A stretch of DNA of 64,000 nucleotides from Candidimonas sp. SYP-B2681 (GTDB lineage Bacteria; Pseudomonadota; Gammaproteobacteria; Burkholderiales; Burkholderiaceae_B), in the NCBI RefSeq assembly GCF_003971065.1, contig NZ_RYDV01000003.1, positions 186,001 to 250,000 of the forward strand. The letters run 5' to 3'. A program made the position numbers and the translations under genes. The notes below the pieces were generated by a model. That model did not search any database, was not told the DNA's origin, and was given only the letters and a program-made list of their open reading frames with translations. Below, one piece after another: positions 34,171 to 43,134 of this stretch (its first letter is position 1; the number at the start of each line of letters is the position of its first letter).

Positions 34171-34853
34171 TAAATCGAATCTCCCGTACTGGTGTTGTTA
34201 ATGTCATTCAAGGTCTGCGCGAGAAGTCCTTGAACATGCTCGCGCGCCAAACGATCGGCAAGCGCCCCATCGCGCTTTTCAATTGCATCGATAAGCGCCC
34301 GGTGCTCAGCCAAAGAATGCCGTGCACGCTTCAGGCGCTCAATTGTTCTGGTCTTGAGCATGGCGCGATGGCCAAATGACTTCCAGACCTTCCCCAGCAG
34401 GCTATTCTCGGCCAGCCGGATGACAGCGGCATGAAACTCCACGTTTGCTGCGGCGTATTCATCAATGCGCGCGTCGATATTGTCATCATTAAAGGGAGCG
34501 AAGATGGCGCGTAGCGCATCGACATCACGTTGGGACGCGTTCAACGCCGCCTCGCGCGCCGCAAAGGCTTCAAGCTCAATACGAAGTTTCAGCCACTCTA
34601 TGTAGTCTTCAAGGGTGACTGGCGAAAGCAAGGCGCCACGCCGTGGCTCCATCGTCAAAATACCTTCCTGGCCCAGCCGCAGCAACGCCTCGCGCACCGG
34701 CGTGCGGCTCACGCTGAGTTTTTTTGCCAACTCTTCCTCACGCACTCGCACTGGGTGGTCAATGTTTTTGACTAAACCCAGCACATGAGCACGCACCGAG
34801 TCGTAGATCGAATCGTCGGGCCGAGAGATTTTCGTCATTGGCTTCGGGTCCAT
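34170..34853 (-). CDS. GntR-family regulator, FCD subfamily
   Basis: About 227 residues with winged helix (REEELAKKLSVSRTPVREALLRL region) and FCD domain (RIELEAFAAREAALNA; VEFHAAVIRLAENS; EHRALIDAIEKRD). First gene of the FAH-Bug-RidA operon. The ATG at 34853 is used here; an ATG at 34838 is equally possible, and a TTG at 34874 extends the frame. A GTATAC-centred inverted repeat 20 bases upstream is a likely autoregulatory operator. Confidence 0.88.
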   Translation of the reverse strand: MDPKPMTKISRPDDSIYDSVRAHVLGLVKNIDHPVRVREEELAKKLSVSRTPVREALLRLGQEGILTMEPRRGALLSPVTLEDYIEWLKLRIELEAFAAREAALNASQRDVDALRAIFAPFNDDNIDARIDEYAAANVEFHAAVIRLAENSLLGKVWKSFGHRAMLKTRTIERLKRARHSLAEHRALIDAIEKRDGALADRLAREHVQGLLAQTLNDINNTSTGDSI

Positions 34854-34873
34854 CCTGCATTCACGTTTAGACA

Positions 34874-34885
34874 ATTGTATACGAT
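34874..34885. promoter_or_regulatory. Candidate GntR operator
   Basis: ATTGTATACGAT, an inverted repeat centred on GTATAC, resembles the T-GTATAC-A operators of FCD-type GntR regulators and lies just upstream of the gntR start. Confidence 0.5.
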
Positions 34886-35142
34886 ATTACATTTTCGTGC
34901 GCATAATTGCTTAAACGGAACCTAGAAAGCTCCTATCGCGGCTTTGCTCGTTCCGTCAGCGGCCAAAAAAAAACCGGACTTGGCCGACCGGGCATTTACA
35001 CTATGTTCAGGACGCAGCAACGCCTCTCTGTGCCGCTAAAGGTGCTGCGAGCTAGACAGCGCACCCTCGCGAAGCGTTGTAAAACTGTGCAGGCCGACGC
35101 GGAGCTTCCGTGGGAACGACCGTTTCGGCCGAAGGAGCGAAC

Positions 35143-35679
35143 ATGCCAGAATCCCAAGACAAAGATGAGCTTCGCCCGCTCGCCATAACCTTGCGCGACG
35201 GGCGCAGCGTCACCATACGGCCAATCTGCCCCGAGGACAAAGACGAGCTTGCGGCCGCCTTCGAACGCCTCTGCGCCGAGTCGCGTTACTCGCGTTTTTT
35301 TTCTGCAATGCGCGCCCTGCCCGAAAAAGCGCTCGATTCGGCAACGCATCCGGCTCCTGAGCGGGAGGTTGCCCTGGTCGCCTTGAGCAACGAGGGGAGC
35401 CGGAAGATCATCATCGGAGGCGCGCGTTATGTCGCTGCCCCCGGAAGTGATACCTGCGAGTTTGCCGTAACGGTCGCCGATAACTGGCACGCTCTCGGGC
35501 TTGCCCGAAGCATGATGGAAATGCTTATCAAGATAGCCCGTGCGCGGGGTGTCCGACACATGGAGGGCTTTGTCTTGCCCACCAACGCCAATATGCGCGG
35601 ACTTGCCGCGCGGCTCGGGTTCACGGACGCTCAATACCCTGAAGATCCCACACTGCGATTGGTGACGCTTGAACTGTGA
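35143..35679 (+). CDS. GNAT-family acetyltransferase
   Basis: A 178-residue single GNAT domain. The acetyl-CoA motif is in the stretch around DNWHALGLARSMMEMLIKIA (a Q/R-x2-G/A-like variant), followed by PTNANMRGLAARLGF. The ATG at 35143 follows AAGGAG at a good distance. First gene of a plus-strand group with DUF3141, phosphate acyltransferase, acetate kinase and FabI; it could be a protein acetyltransferase tuned to that acetyl-CoA/acetyl-phosphate node, but this is inference. Confidence 0.86.
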   Translation: MPESQDKDELRPLAITLRDGRSVTIRPICPEDKDELAAAFERLCAESRYSRFFSAMRALPEKALDSATHPAPEREVALVALSNEGSRKIIIGGARYVAAPGSDTCEFAVTVADNWHALGLARSMMEMLIKIARARGVRHMEGFVLPTNANMRGLAARLGFTDAQYPEDPTLRLVTLEL

Positions 35680-35926
35680 GACGGGAACTGAAATACGTCC
35701 AGTGCTTGTGGCGTCCGAGCGCCCACGTCGTGCGGGGATATTGAATCGCTGCGGGGTATCCAGAACTCGTCTTAGTTGATATGTTTCGACTTGAAATAAA
35801 ACTTGCGTCTGCGGAACCGCTCACCTATCGTAAATCGCGCCTCCGACTCTTATAGACGTCGTGCAGGCCGAGCCTTCGGCTACCCGAAAGGCGCACCGCT
35901 GTCGGCAGATCCCGGAGGTTCCGATC

Positions 35927-38260
35927 ATGGACGAAGCAAGCAAACCGAATCAAATCTCCAATACCAGCGAAAAGGTTGCATTGCTTTTTCGAAAGCGTAT
36001 GGAGGTGGCGAATGAAGAATTGGCCAAACGGCTAGGCCCCGCAAGCGCTGGCAACGCCGAACCCTCCCCGTCCAGCATGCCTTTCTCGCTGGATCCACGG
36101 GCTTGGTACAGCTATACCCTCGATGCCACGCAACGTTCGATTCTCTTTTGGGATACGCTGCGGCAGCGGGGCAACAGCTTTCTTGAAAACGCCGCGCAAG
36201 GTCTCAAGCCCGTCCTGCACTTCGACTCCGAAATGGTGGCCGACGGACGCACTTTTGAGCGCCCCGTCAATTACGCCCTGCTGCGCATCAAGCCTCCTGA
36301 GGGCGTTACCGTTAATCCGGCCCAACGACCCTATATCATCATCGACCCGCGCGCTGGGCACGGCCCGGGCATCGGTGGCTTCAAGGACGATTCGCAAGTG
36401 GGGGTGGCGCTGCGGGCGGGACATCCCGTCTACTTTGTCATTTTCTTCCGCGATCCCGAGCCTGACCAGACCTTGTTGGACGTCTGCCAGGCTGAACAGC
36501 TTTTCGTCAAGAAGGTGCGCTCACTGCACCCTGACGCCGCTAAGCCCGCCATTGTCGGCAATTGCCAAGGCGGATGGGCAGCGATGATGCTGGCAGCCTC
36601 CGACCCCGATGAAACGGGACCCATCGTCATCAACGGCGCGCCGATGTCCTATTGGGGAGGCGCGTTTAGCGAAGGGGAAGGCGACAACCCGATGCGCTAC
36701 GCTGGGGGAATGCTCGGCGGTACCTGGCTTGCCACGCTAATGGCCGACCTCGGCAATGGCAAGTTCGATGGCGCCCACTTGGTGCAGAACTTCGAAAACC
36801 TGAATCCGGCCAATAGCTTGTGGGACAAGTACTACCATGTGTTCGACAACGCTGATACGGAGCCCCCGCGATTCCTCGAGTTCGAGCGCTGGTGGGGCGG
36901 GTACTACCTGATGAACCGTGAAGAGATCGAATGGATCACTCGCAATCTATTCGTTGGCAACAAGCTTTGGGGAGGTGACGTCGAGGCCGCGAGCGGCAAG
37001 AGCTTCGACCTGCGCGAGATCAAGGCACCGATCGTCTTGTTAGCTTCCATGGGCGACAACATTACGCCACCGCAACAGGCCTTCAACTGGGTCGTGGATG
37101 TATATGGCAGCACCGAGGAAATCAAGGCGCGCGGCCAGGTCATCGTCGGCCTGCTTCATGAAAGCGTTGGACACCTCGGAATCTTCGTCTCCGGCAAGGT
37201 GGCGAAGAAGGAGCATGCGCAGATCGTATCGGTGCTCAAAACCATCGAGGGGCTCGCCCCAGGCGTGTACGCCATGAACATCACTGAAATCGGGGATGAG
37301 GAAGGCGAAACCCAGTACGAGGTTGATTTTGATGAGCGTCGCCTTGAGGACATTGCTGCGCGGCTTAACCGCTTCGAACGTAGCGACGAAAAAGCCTTCG
37401 AAGCGGTGGCAGCAGTGTCGGATGTTATTCAAAAGAGCTATGAGCATTTCGCACAGCCGTTCGTGCAGGCCGTATCGAATGACCGTACCGCAAAGCAGAT
37501 GCGGGCATGGCATCCCCTGAGGGTTCAAAACTGGGCGATCTCGGACTTGAATCCGTGGCTATGGTGGCTCGCACCCGCCGCTCAAACCGTCAAGGAGGAT
37601 CGGCGGGCGATCGCAGAGAGCAATCCCTTGCGGCAGGCCGAAAAAGCGAACGCCGAAATGGTGAGCACATCGCTTGACTACTACCGCGCCATGCGCGATG
37701 CGCTAACCGAGGCGAGCTTTTTCTCGATGTATGCCAATCCCTTCTCGCGCTACCTCGTCGCTCAGAAGGAAGTTCAGGCTGGCGCTAGTGAAGGCAAGGT
37801 CGATGCGCGCGAGTCGTCGATTGTCCGCGACACCCTGGCCTTGACCGACGAAGGGGGCTACGTCGAGGCGCTCGCACGCGTGGGATTCCTGCTTAAGCGG
37901 AAAGGCGTGCGATTGCCGCTGTCGCGTCTGGAATTGCGGCAAGAGCTTCACTCGGAGTATGCGGACTATCTGCCGGACATTGCGCCTCATGATTGGCGCC
38001 GCGTTCGTGGCAAGCAAGAGATCATCGCGCAATACGAACCGGAACGGGCCGTTGCCACCCTACCCCAATTGCTCCATGACGATTCAGAACGGGAACGATT
38101 CGTCGGGCTGCTCGCCAAAATAACGGCCGACGAGCGGGTGCAAGACACCTCTCCGGACGATGAGCAGGTCGCAATGCTGGATCGCATACGCCATGTACTG
38201 GCAAAGAACAAGGTCGAGAGGATGCGGCGCCCCGCTGCGAGCAAACACGCTACACACTAG
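35927..38260 (+). CDS. DUF3141-family protein with PHA-synthase-like alpha/beta-hydrolase core
   Basis: A 777-residue cytoplasmic-looking protein. GNCQGGW (Cys at about residue 213) is a GxCxGG nucleophile elbow as in polyhydroxyalkanoate synthases; LASMGDNITPP (Asp about 377) and ESVGHLGIF (His about 416) complete a plausible Cys-Asp-His triad. The C-terminal 350 residues are helical with no motif I recognise. Family proteins are often annotated as DUF3141 and found beside pta-ackA-fabI genes, as here. The ATG at 35927 has GGAGG nine bases upstream; upstream frame is open but unsupported. Function unproven; polyester synthesis, depolymerisation or acyl transfer are candidates. Confidence 0.85.
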   Translation: MDEASKPNQISNTSEKVALLFRKRMEVANEELAKRLGPASAGNAEPSPSSMPFSLDPRAWYSYTLDATQRSILFWDTLRQRGNSFLENAAQGLKPVLHFDSEMVADGRTFERPVNYALLRIKPPEGVTVNPAQRPYIIIDPRAGHGPGIGGFKDDSQVGVALRAGHPVYFVIFFRDPEPDQTLLDVCQAEQLFVKKVRSLHPDAAKPAIVGNCQGGWAAMMLAASDPDETGPIVINGAPMSYWGGAFSEGEGDNPMRYAGGMLGGTWLATLMADLGNGKFDGAHLVQNFENLNPANSLWDKYYHVFDNADTEPPRFLEFERWWGGYYLMNREEIEWITRNLFVGNKLWGGDVEAASGKSFDLREIKAPIVLLASMGDNITPPQQAFNWVVDVYGSTEEIKARGQVIVGLLHESVGHLGIFVSGKVAKKEHAQIVSVLKTIEGLAPGVYAMNITEIGDEEGETQYEVDFDERRLEDIAARLNRFERSDEKAFEAVAAVSDVIQKSYEHFAQPFVQAVSNDRTAKQMRAWHPLRVQNWAISDLNPWLWWLAPAAQTVKEDRRAIAESNPLRQAEKANAEMVSTSLDYYRAMRDALTEASFFSMYANPFSRYLVAQKEVQAGASEGKVDARESSIVRDTLALTDEGGYVEALARVGFLLKRKGVRLPLSRLELRQELHSEYADYLPDIAPHDWRRVRGKQEIIAQYEPERAVATLPQLLHDDSERERFVGLLAKITADERVQDTSPDDEQVAMLDRIRHVLAKNKVERMRRPAASKHATH

Positions 38261-38284
38261 ACACCAAACAACGAGGGGGGCGAG

Positions 38285-39223
38285 ATGAGCTCGGACCACG
38301 CAAAGTATCAGCGCCTGATTGACTACTGCGCGACCCTTCCGCCCACGCCCACGGCAGTCGTGCACCCTTGCGATCAGTCCTCGCTGGAGGGCGCGATGGA
38401 GGCTGCTCGACTCGGCTTGATCGCGCCGATTCTTGTCGGGCCGCGTGAGCAGATTCTGACGGCCGCCAAGCAGTGCGGGATCGACGTGTCAAAAGTGGAG
38501 ATTATGGATGCGCCCGACTCCAACGCGGCCGCGGCCGCCGCCGTCGCACTGGTGCGCGAAGGCAAGGCCGAAGCGCTGATGAAAGGTAGTCTGCACACGG
38601 ACGAGCTGCTGGCCGCGGTGGTTAAGCGCGACACCGGACTGCGTACCGCACGACGCATCAGCCACTGTTTCGTGATGGATGTACCGGGTCACGATGAAAC
38701 GCTGATCATCACCGATGCTGCCGTGAACATTGCTCCTACGCTGGAAGAAAAGGCCGATATCCTCCAAAACGCCATCAATTTGGCGCACGCGTTGCGAATC
38801 CCCGAAGTGAGAGTAGCCATTCTCTCGGCGATGGAAATCGTCAACCCGAAAGTCCCCTCCACGGTCGAGGCTGCCGCGCTGTGCAAAATGGTGGACCGCC
38901 GCCAGATCACAGGCGCGATTGTCGACGGGCCGCTGGCACTGGACAATGCCATCAACATCGAGGCCGCGAAAACCAAGAAAATCGATTCACCGGTGGCGGG
39001 ACGCGCGAATGTGCTCCTGGTGCCAGACCTCGAGGCTGGCAACATGCTCGCCAAGAGTCTGTCGTTTCTCGCTGGGGCGGATGCCGCCGGCATCGTACTT
39101 GGCGCAAGGGTGCCCATCATCCTCACCAGCCGAGCCGATTCACTGTTGACCCGGCTTGCCTCCTGTGCCGTCGCGGCGCTGGTCGCCCAAGCCCGGCGTG
39201 AAGGCGAAAGGATACTGGGATGA
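38285..39223 (+). CDS. Phosphate acetyl/butyryltransferase family enzyme
   Basis: A 312-residue enzyme transferring an acyl group between CoA and phosphate. Typical PTA/PTB segments: ALMKGSLHTDELLAAVV, GLRTARRISHCFVMDVPG, ITDAAVNIAPTLEEKADI and GPLALDNAINIEAAKTK. The short form lacks the extra N-terminal domains of E. coli Pta. RBS GAGGGG before the ATG. Four bases before ackA, so the pair makes acetyl phosphate and ATP from acetyl-CoA, or runs in reverse. Confidence 0.9.
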   Translation: MSSDHAKYQRLIDYCATLPPTPTAVVHPCDQSSLEGAMEAARLGLIAPILVGPREQILTAAKQCGIDVSKVEIMDAPDSNAAAAAAVALVREGKAEALMKGSLHTDELLAAVVKRDTGLRTARRISHCFVMDVPGHDETLIITDAAVNIAPTLEEKADILQNAINLAHALRIPEVRVAILSAMEIVNPKVPSTVEAAALCKMVDRRQITGAIVDGPLALDNAINIEAAKTKKIDSPVAGRANVLLVPDLEAGNMLAKSLSFLAGADAAGIVLGARVPIILTSRADSLLTRLASCAVAALVAQARREGERILG

Positions 39224-39227
39224 CATT

Positions 39228-40457
39228 ATGGCTGACGTGATTCTCGTGCTCAATGCAGGCTCTTCGAGCATCAAGTTCAGCCTGTTCGACGCGGGTAGCG
39301 AGGCACTCCCGCTGCTGCTGCGCGGCCAGATCGAAGGCCTGTATACCACTCCCCGATTTGCGGTCAAGGACGCATCCGGTACAAAAATCGAGGAGAAGGA
39401 TTGGGGAGAGGCTGTCGAGCTGGGGCACACCGGCGCGGTCACCTATCTGGTCGATTTCCTGCAAAGCCACCAGGAGGACCACAGCCTGGTAGCGGTCGGC
39501 CACCGAGTTGTGCATGGCGGTGTCGCGTTTACGCGTCCCGTTTTGGTCAACGCTGACGTGACCTCCGCGCTCGAGAAGCTGACTTCGCTTGCTCCGCTGC
39601 ATCAGCCGCACAACCTGAAGCCCATCGACGTCGTGGCCAAGCTGCGGCCTAATCTTCCCCAGGTGGCCTGTTTCGACACCGCATTTCATCGCGGTCAGCC
39701 AGAGGTGGCGCAGGCTTTCGCACTGCCCCGCTCCATTACCGAACTCGGAGTGCGACGCTATGGATTTCATGGGCTGTCCTATGAGTACATCGCCAGCATG
39801 CTGCCGCAATTCGATTCGATGGCTGCCTCGGGTCGCACCATCGTCGCACACCTCGGTAATGGCAGCAGCATGTGCGCGCTGGTGAACGGATGCAGCGTGG
39901 CCAGCACAATGGGTTTCACCGCCGTTGACGGCTTGCCGATGGGCACGCGTAGCGGCAATCTGGACCCTGGGGTCATCCTCTATCTGATGGACGAACTGAG
40001 AATGGATGCGCGTGCCATCGAGACCCTGATCTACAAGCAGTCAGGACTGCTTGGCGTTTCCGGCATATCGAGCGACATGCGCACGCTGCTTGCCAGTGAA
40101 GAGGTAAGCGCACGCTTCGCGGTCGATCTATACACGTACCGCATCGGTCGCGAGTTGGGGTCACTTGTCGCCGCGGCCAAGGGCATTGACGCGCTTGTCT
40201 TCACCGCAGGAATAGGCGAAAACGCGCCGGCGATACGGGAGCGAGTGTGCCGCGACGCGGCATGGCTGGGCGTGGTGCTCGATCCGGTAGCGAACCAGGC
40301 GAACGAGCTGCGCATTAGTGTTCCAGCCAGTAAGGTAGCGGCATGGGTGATCCCCACCAATGAAGAACTGATGGTGGCGCGCCATACGTGGGAGGTGTGC
40401 TGCGGGCGGGCGACGATGAAAACCATTGCACCGGATATTCCAGGAGCGTCAACATGA
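39228..40457 (+). CDS. ackA: Acetate kinase
   Basis: Transfers phosphate between acetyl phosphate and ADP. The 409-residue protein has the ASKHA phosphate motif VLNAGSSSIKFSLF, HRVVHGG, the catalytic FDTAFH, RYGFHGLSYEY and FTAGIGENAP. The ATG at 39228 is used; earlier in-frame ATGs lie inside the upstream gene. Its stop overlaps the fabI ATG as ATGA. Propionate/butyrate activity is possible. Confidence 0.95.
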   Translation: MADVILVLNAGSSSIKFSLFDAGSEALPLLLRGQIEGLYTTPRFAVKDASGTKIEEKDWGEAVELGHTGAVTYLVDFLQSHQEDHSLVAVGHRVVHGGVAFTRPVLVNADVTSALEKLTSLAPLHQPHNLKPIDVVAKLRPNLPQVACFDTAFHRGQPEVAQAFALPRSITELGVRRYGFHGLSYEYIASMLPQFDSMAASGRTIVAHLGNGSSMCALVNGCSVASTMGFTAVDGLPMGTRSGNLDPGVILYLMDELRMDARAIETLIYKQSGLLGVSGISSDMRTLLASEEVSARFAVDLYTYRIGRELGSLVAAAKGIDALVFTAGIGENAPAIRERVCRDAAWLGVVLDPVANQANELRISVPASKVAAWVIPTNEELMVARHTWEVCCGRATMKTIAPDIPGAST

Positions 40458-41236
40458 CCGACAAAGTCCCTAGTCCGATACTGAAGAACGCCAAAGCGCT
40501 GATTTGCGGCATCGCCAACGAGCATTCCATCGCTTATGGGTGCGCGAAGGCATTCCACGAGCTCGGTGCGGACTTGGCCATCACCTATGCCAGCGAAACC
40601 GCCAAAGGCTACGTGGAACCGCTCGCGCGCGAGTTGGAGGCACCCATCTTTATGCCGCTCGACGTCTCGAAGCCGGGCGACCTCGAGGCAGTCTTCGCAC
40701 GGATCGAAAAAGAATGGGGCCGGTTGGACGTGCTCGTGCATTCCGTAGCGTGGGCAGCTAAAAACGATCTGCAAGGAGGCTTGCTGAATTGCTCGGCAGA
40801 GGGGTTTGCAAAGGCGATGGACATTTCCTGCCATTCGTTCATACGCATGGCCCGCATGGCGGCGCCGCTCATGAAAGACGGGGGAACCATGTTCACAATG
40901 AGCTACTACGGGGCCAATAAGGTCGTTTCGAACTACAACGTGATGGGGCCGATTAAGGCTGCCCTCGAAGCATCGGCGCGGTATCTCGCGTTTGAGCTCG
41001 GCCCGAAAGGTATTCGGGTGCATCCCATCTCGCCCGGGCCGCTCAAAACCCGCGCGGCTTCCGGTCTCAAGGATTTTGATCTCCTGCTCACCGAAGCGGC
41101 GCAGCGCGCACCGCTGGGCGAGCTGGTCGACATCATGGATGTCGGATTCACCTGCGCCTTCTTGGCGACACCCTACGCGAGGCGGCTTTCGGGCGAGACC
41201 ATCTACGTCGACGGCGGCGTGCACATCATGGCATAG
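40454..41236 (+). CDS. fabI: Enoyl-ACP reductase (FabI type)
   Basis: NADH-dependent last reduction step of fatty-acid elongation. The 260-residue protein has the FabI-type divergent glycine motif GIANEHSIAYGCA, SVAWA, and the Y-x6-K catalytic set (YNVMGPIKAA), with a normal C-terminus. RBS CAGGAG. It is the last gene of the DUF3141-pta-ackA cluster rather than in a fatty-acid operon, so it may be a second, pathway-specific copy; presence of another fabI elsewhere cannot be checked. Confidence 0.93.
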   Translation: MTDKVPSPILKNAKALICGIANEHSIAYGCAKAFHELGADLAITYASETAKGYVEPLARELEAPIFMPLDVSKPGDLEAVFARIEKEWGRLDVLVHSVAWAAKNDLQGGLLNCSAEGFAKAMDISCHSFIRMARMAAPLMKDGGTMFTMSYYGANKVVSNYNVMGPIKAALEASARYLAFELGPKGIRVHPISPGPLKTRAASGLKDFDLLLTEAAQRAPLGELVDIMDVGFTCAFLATPYARRLSGETIYVDGGVHIMA

Positions 41237-41280
41237 TGCTTGCGACTAGCAAAAGGTACGATCTGACTCGTTTATTGAAA

Positions 41281-41296
41281 CCAAAGTCGACTTTGG
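41281..41296. repeat. Perfect 16-base palindrome
   Basis: CCAAAGTC / GACTTTGG without a loop, 45 bases after the fabI stop, in a 233-base stretch without a gene. It could be a protein-binding site or a leftover of a mobile-element end; no T run follows, so it is not a good terminator. Confidence 0.45.
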
Positions 41297-41424
41297 CCCC
41301 AATTTCCCCACAGAATTTTACGTTCTTGTGGCGGTAATGCATGCGCTACTGACATTCGCATCTCGCGGGCCTAACCATTGCGGTAAGCCCCATTCCGCGG
41401 TATAGCCGTAGCGCAAAATCAGCG

Positions 41425-41455
41425 AAAAAGAAAAAGCCCTGATTAACAGGGCTTT
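41425..41455 (-). terminator. Intrinsic terminator of tRNA-Ser
   Basis: Nine-base stem AAAGCCCTG / CAGGGCTTT (41433-41441, 41447-41455) with a five-base loop and T-rich sequence after it on the minus strand. Confidence 0.85.
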
Positions 41456-41469
41456 AACTTACCAATTAC

Positions 41470-41562
41470 TGGCGGAGACGGAGGGATTCGAACCCTCGAT
41501 GCGGGTATAAGCCGCATGCTCCCTTAGCAGGGGAGTACCTTCAACCACTCGGCCACGTCTCC
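41470..41562 (-). tRNA. tRNA-Ser (anticodon GCT)
   Basis: Class II tRNA of 93 bases on the minus strand. The acceptor stem is GGAGACG with CGTCTCC and the anticodon loop is CTGCTAA between CTCCC and GGGAG. There is a long variable arm, the T arm contains GGTTCGAATCC, and CCA is encoded. GCT decodes AGC/AGU. Confidence 0.97.
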
Positions 41563-41706
41563 GAACAGGCCGCCATTCTAGCACGATAAAACCCTACTCT
41601 GCTTGGACTAGCCTTTACAGAGCCAGGACTTCAAAAACTTCGCGATAAAACAGCAGTGTAAAACAGTAAATACACAGAAAAGAACAAGGTCTCAGGCAAA
41701 ATCAAA

Positions 41707-42978
41707 TTAGATTTTATCTTCTTCGCTTTTATCCTGATCAAGGCCGAAGGCCTTGTGCAAGGCGCGCACGGCCAATTCCATGTACTTGTCGTTAATGATG
41801 ACCGAGGTCTTGATTTCGCTGGTGCTGATCATCTGAATATTGATGCCCTCTTCCGACAAGGTGCGGAACATCAGGCTTGCCACACCAACGTGGCTGCGCA
41901 TGCCAATACCGACGATCGATACTTTACATACCTTGTCGTCCGACACGATCTCACCAGCGCCTACGGCCGGGCCGATCTGATTCTTCAGCAGGTCTAGCGT
42001 GCGGGCGAAATCGTTACGATTTACGGTAAACGAAAAGTCAGTCGTGCCTTGCACGGACTGGTTCTGCAAAATCATGTCGACATCGATATTGGCCGCTGCA
42101 ACAGGGCCCAGAATCGAATAGGCCACACCCGGGGTGTCGGGTACGGCTAGCAGGGTGACTTTCGCCTCGTCACGGCTAAAGGCGATGCCCGATACAACGG
42201 CGGCTTCCATTTTTTGATCTTCCTCAAAAGTGATAAGGGTGCCCGAAACCATCTCTTCTTCGACGGGAATCAGGGGGTCTGTCAGCGAAGACAAGACGCG
42301 CACCGGTACATGATATTTGCCCGCGAATTCGACGGATCGGATTTGCAGAACCTTGGAGCCCAGCGACGCCATTTCCATCATTTCTTCGAAGGAAACCACC
42401 GTCATACGCCGGGCTTCGGGCACGACACGAGGATCGGTGGTATAGACACCGTCTACGTCAGTAAAGATAAGGCATTCTTTGGCTTTCATGGCGGCGGCAA
42501 CGGCGACAGCCGATGTGTCCGAACCGCCCCGCCCCAGCGTAGTGATATTGCCTTCGTCATCAACACCCTGGAAGCCTGTCACAATGACGACGCGCCCAGC
42601 GTCCAGATCGCCGCGTATGCGGGCATCGTCGATCGACCTGATCCGGGCTCTGGTAAACGATGAGTCGGTCCGTATCGGAACCTGCCAGCCAGTATAGCTG
42701 CGCGCGGCTACACCTTGCGCCATCAAGGCCATGGCAAGCAGCGAGCTACTTGCTTGTTCGCCGGTCGATGCCAGCATATCGAGTTCGCGAGCATCCGGCT
42801 GTGGTGAAATTTCCTTGGCCAGGCCCAGAAGGCGATTGGTTTCACCCGACATTGCCGAAGGAACGACCACAACCTGGTGACCAGCGGCATGCCATTTGGC
42901 TACGCGTCGGGCTACATTCTGGATGCGCTCTACTGAGCCCATGGACGTGCCGCCGTACTTATGAACAATCAGGGACAT
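41707..42978 (-). CDS. lysC: Aspartate kinase
   Basis: First step of the aspartate family (lysine, threonine, methionine). The 423-residue protein starts with the kinase motif LIVHKYGGTSMGSVERI, contains GRGGSDTSAVAVAAA and FTDVDGVYTTDPR, and ends with two ACT regulatory domains (SRDEAKVTLLAV; VCKVSIVGIGM). Single-function enzyme, not fused to homoserine dehydrogenase. Starts at the ATG at 42978. The 156 bases up to tilS hold no gene. Confidence 0.96.
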   Translation of the reverse strand: MSLIVHKYGGTSMGSVERIQNVARRVAKWHAAGHQVVVVPSAMSGETNRLLGLAKEISPQPDARELDMLASTGEQASSSLLAMALMAQGVAARSYTGWQVPIRTDSSFTRARIRSIDDARIRGDLDAGRVVIVTGFQGVDDEGNITTLGRGGSDTSAVAVAAAMKAKECLIFTDVDGVYTTDPRVVPEARRMTVVSFEEMMEMASLGSKVLQIRSVEFAGKYHVPVRVLSSLTDPLIPVEEEMVSGTLITFEEDQKMEAAVVSGIAFSRDEAKVTLLAVPDTPGVAYSILGPVAAANIDVDMILQNQSVQGTTDFSFTVNRNDFARTLDLLKNQIGPAVGAGEIVSDDKVCKVSIVGIGMRSHVGVASLMFRTLSEEGINIQMISTSEIKTSVIINDKYMELAVRALHKAFGLDQDKSEEDKI

Positions 42979-43134
42979 CTTATACTCTGCATTAAAGAGG
43001 CATTGTCTTTTGTTCTTAACAAAAAACTCTTAGCCTATTGATTCGGCTGAAGCTTTTTGTCAGCCGTGCGCAAGTGTGCCGTCTTTCAGATTTTGCGGGC
43101 AATCGCCGAAAGCCGACACACAAAGTCGAATATT

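Noticed and set aside
39123-39851. Minus-strand open frame of 242 codons opposite the phosphate acyltransferase and ackA
   Set aside because: Same reason: antisense of well-supported coding sequence, no recognisable domain and no plausible ribosome site.
40031-41224. Long minus-strand open frame of about 397 codons
   Set aside because: It lies opposite ackA and fabI, which are certain genes; the predicted protein is rich in His, Arg and Cys without any domain, as expected for an antisense shadow.
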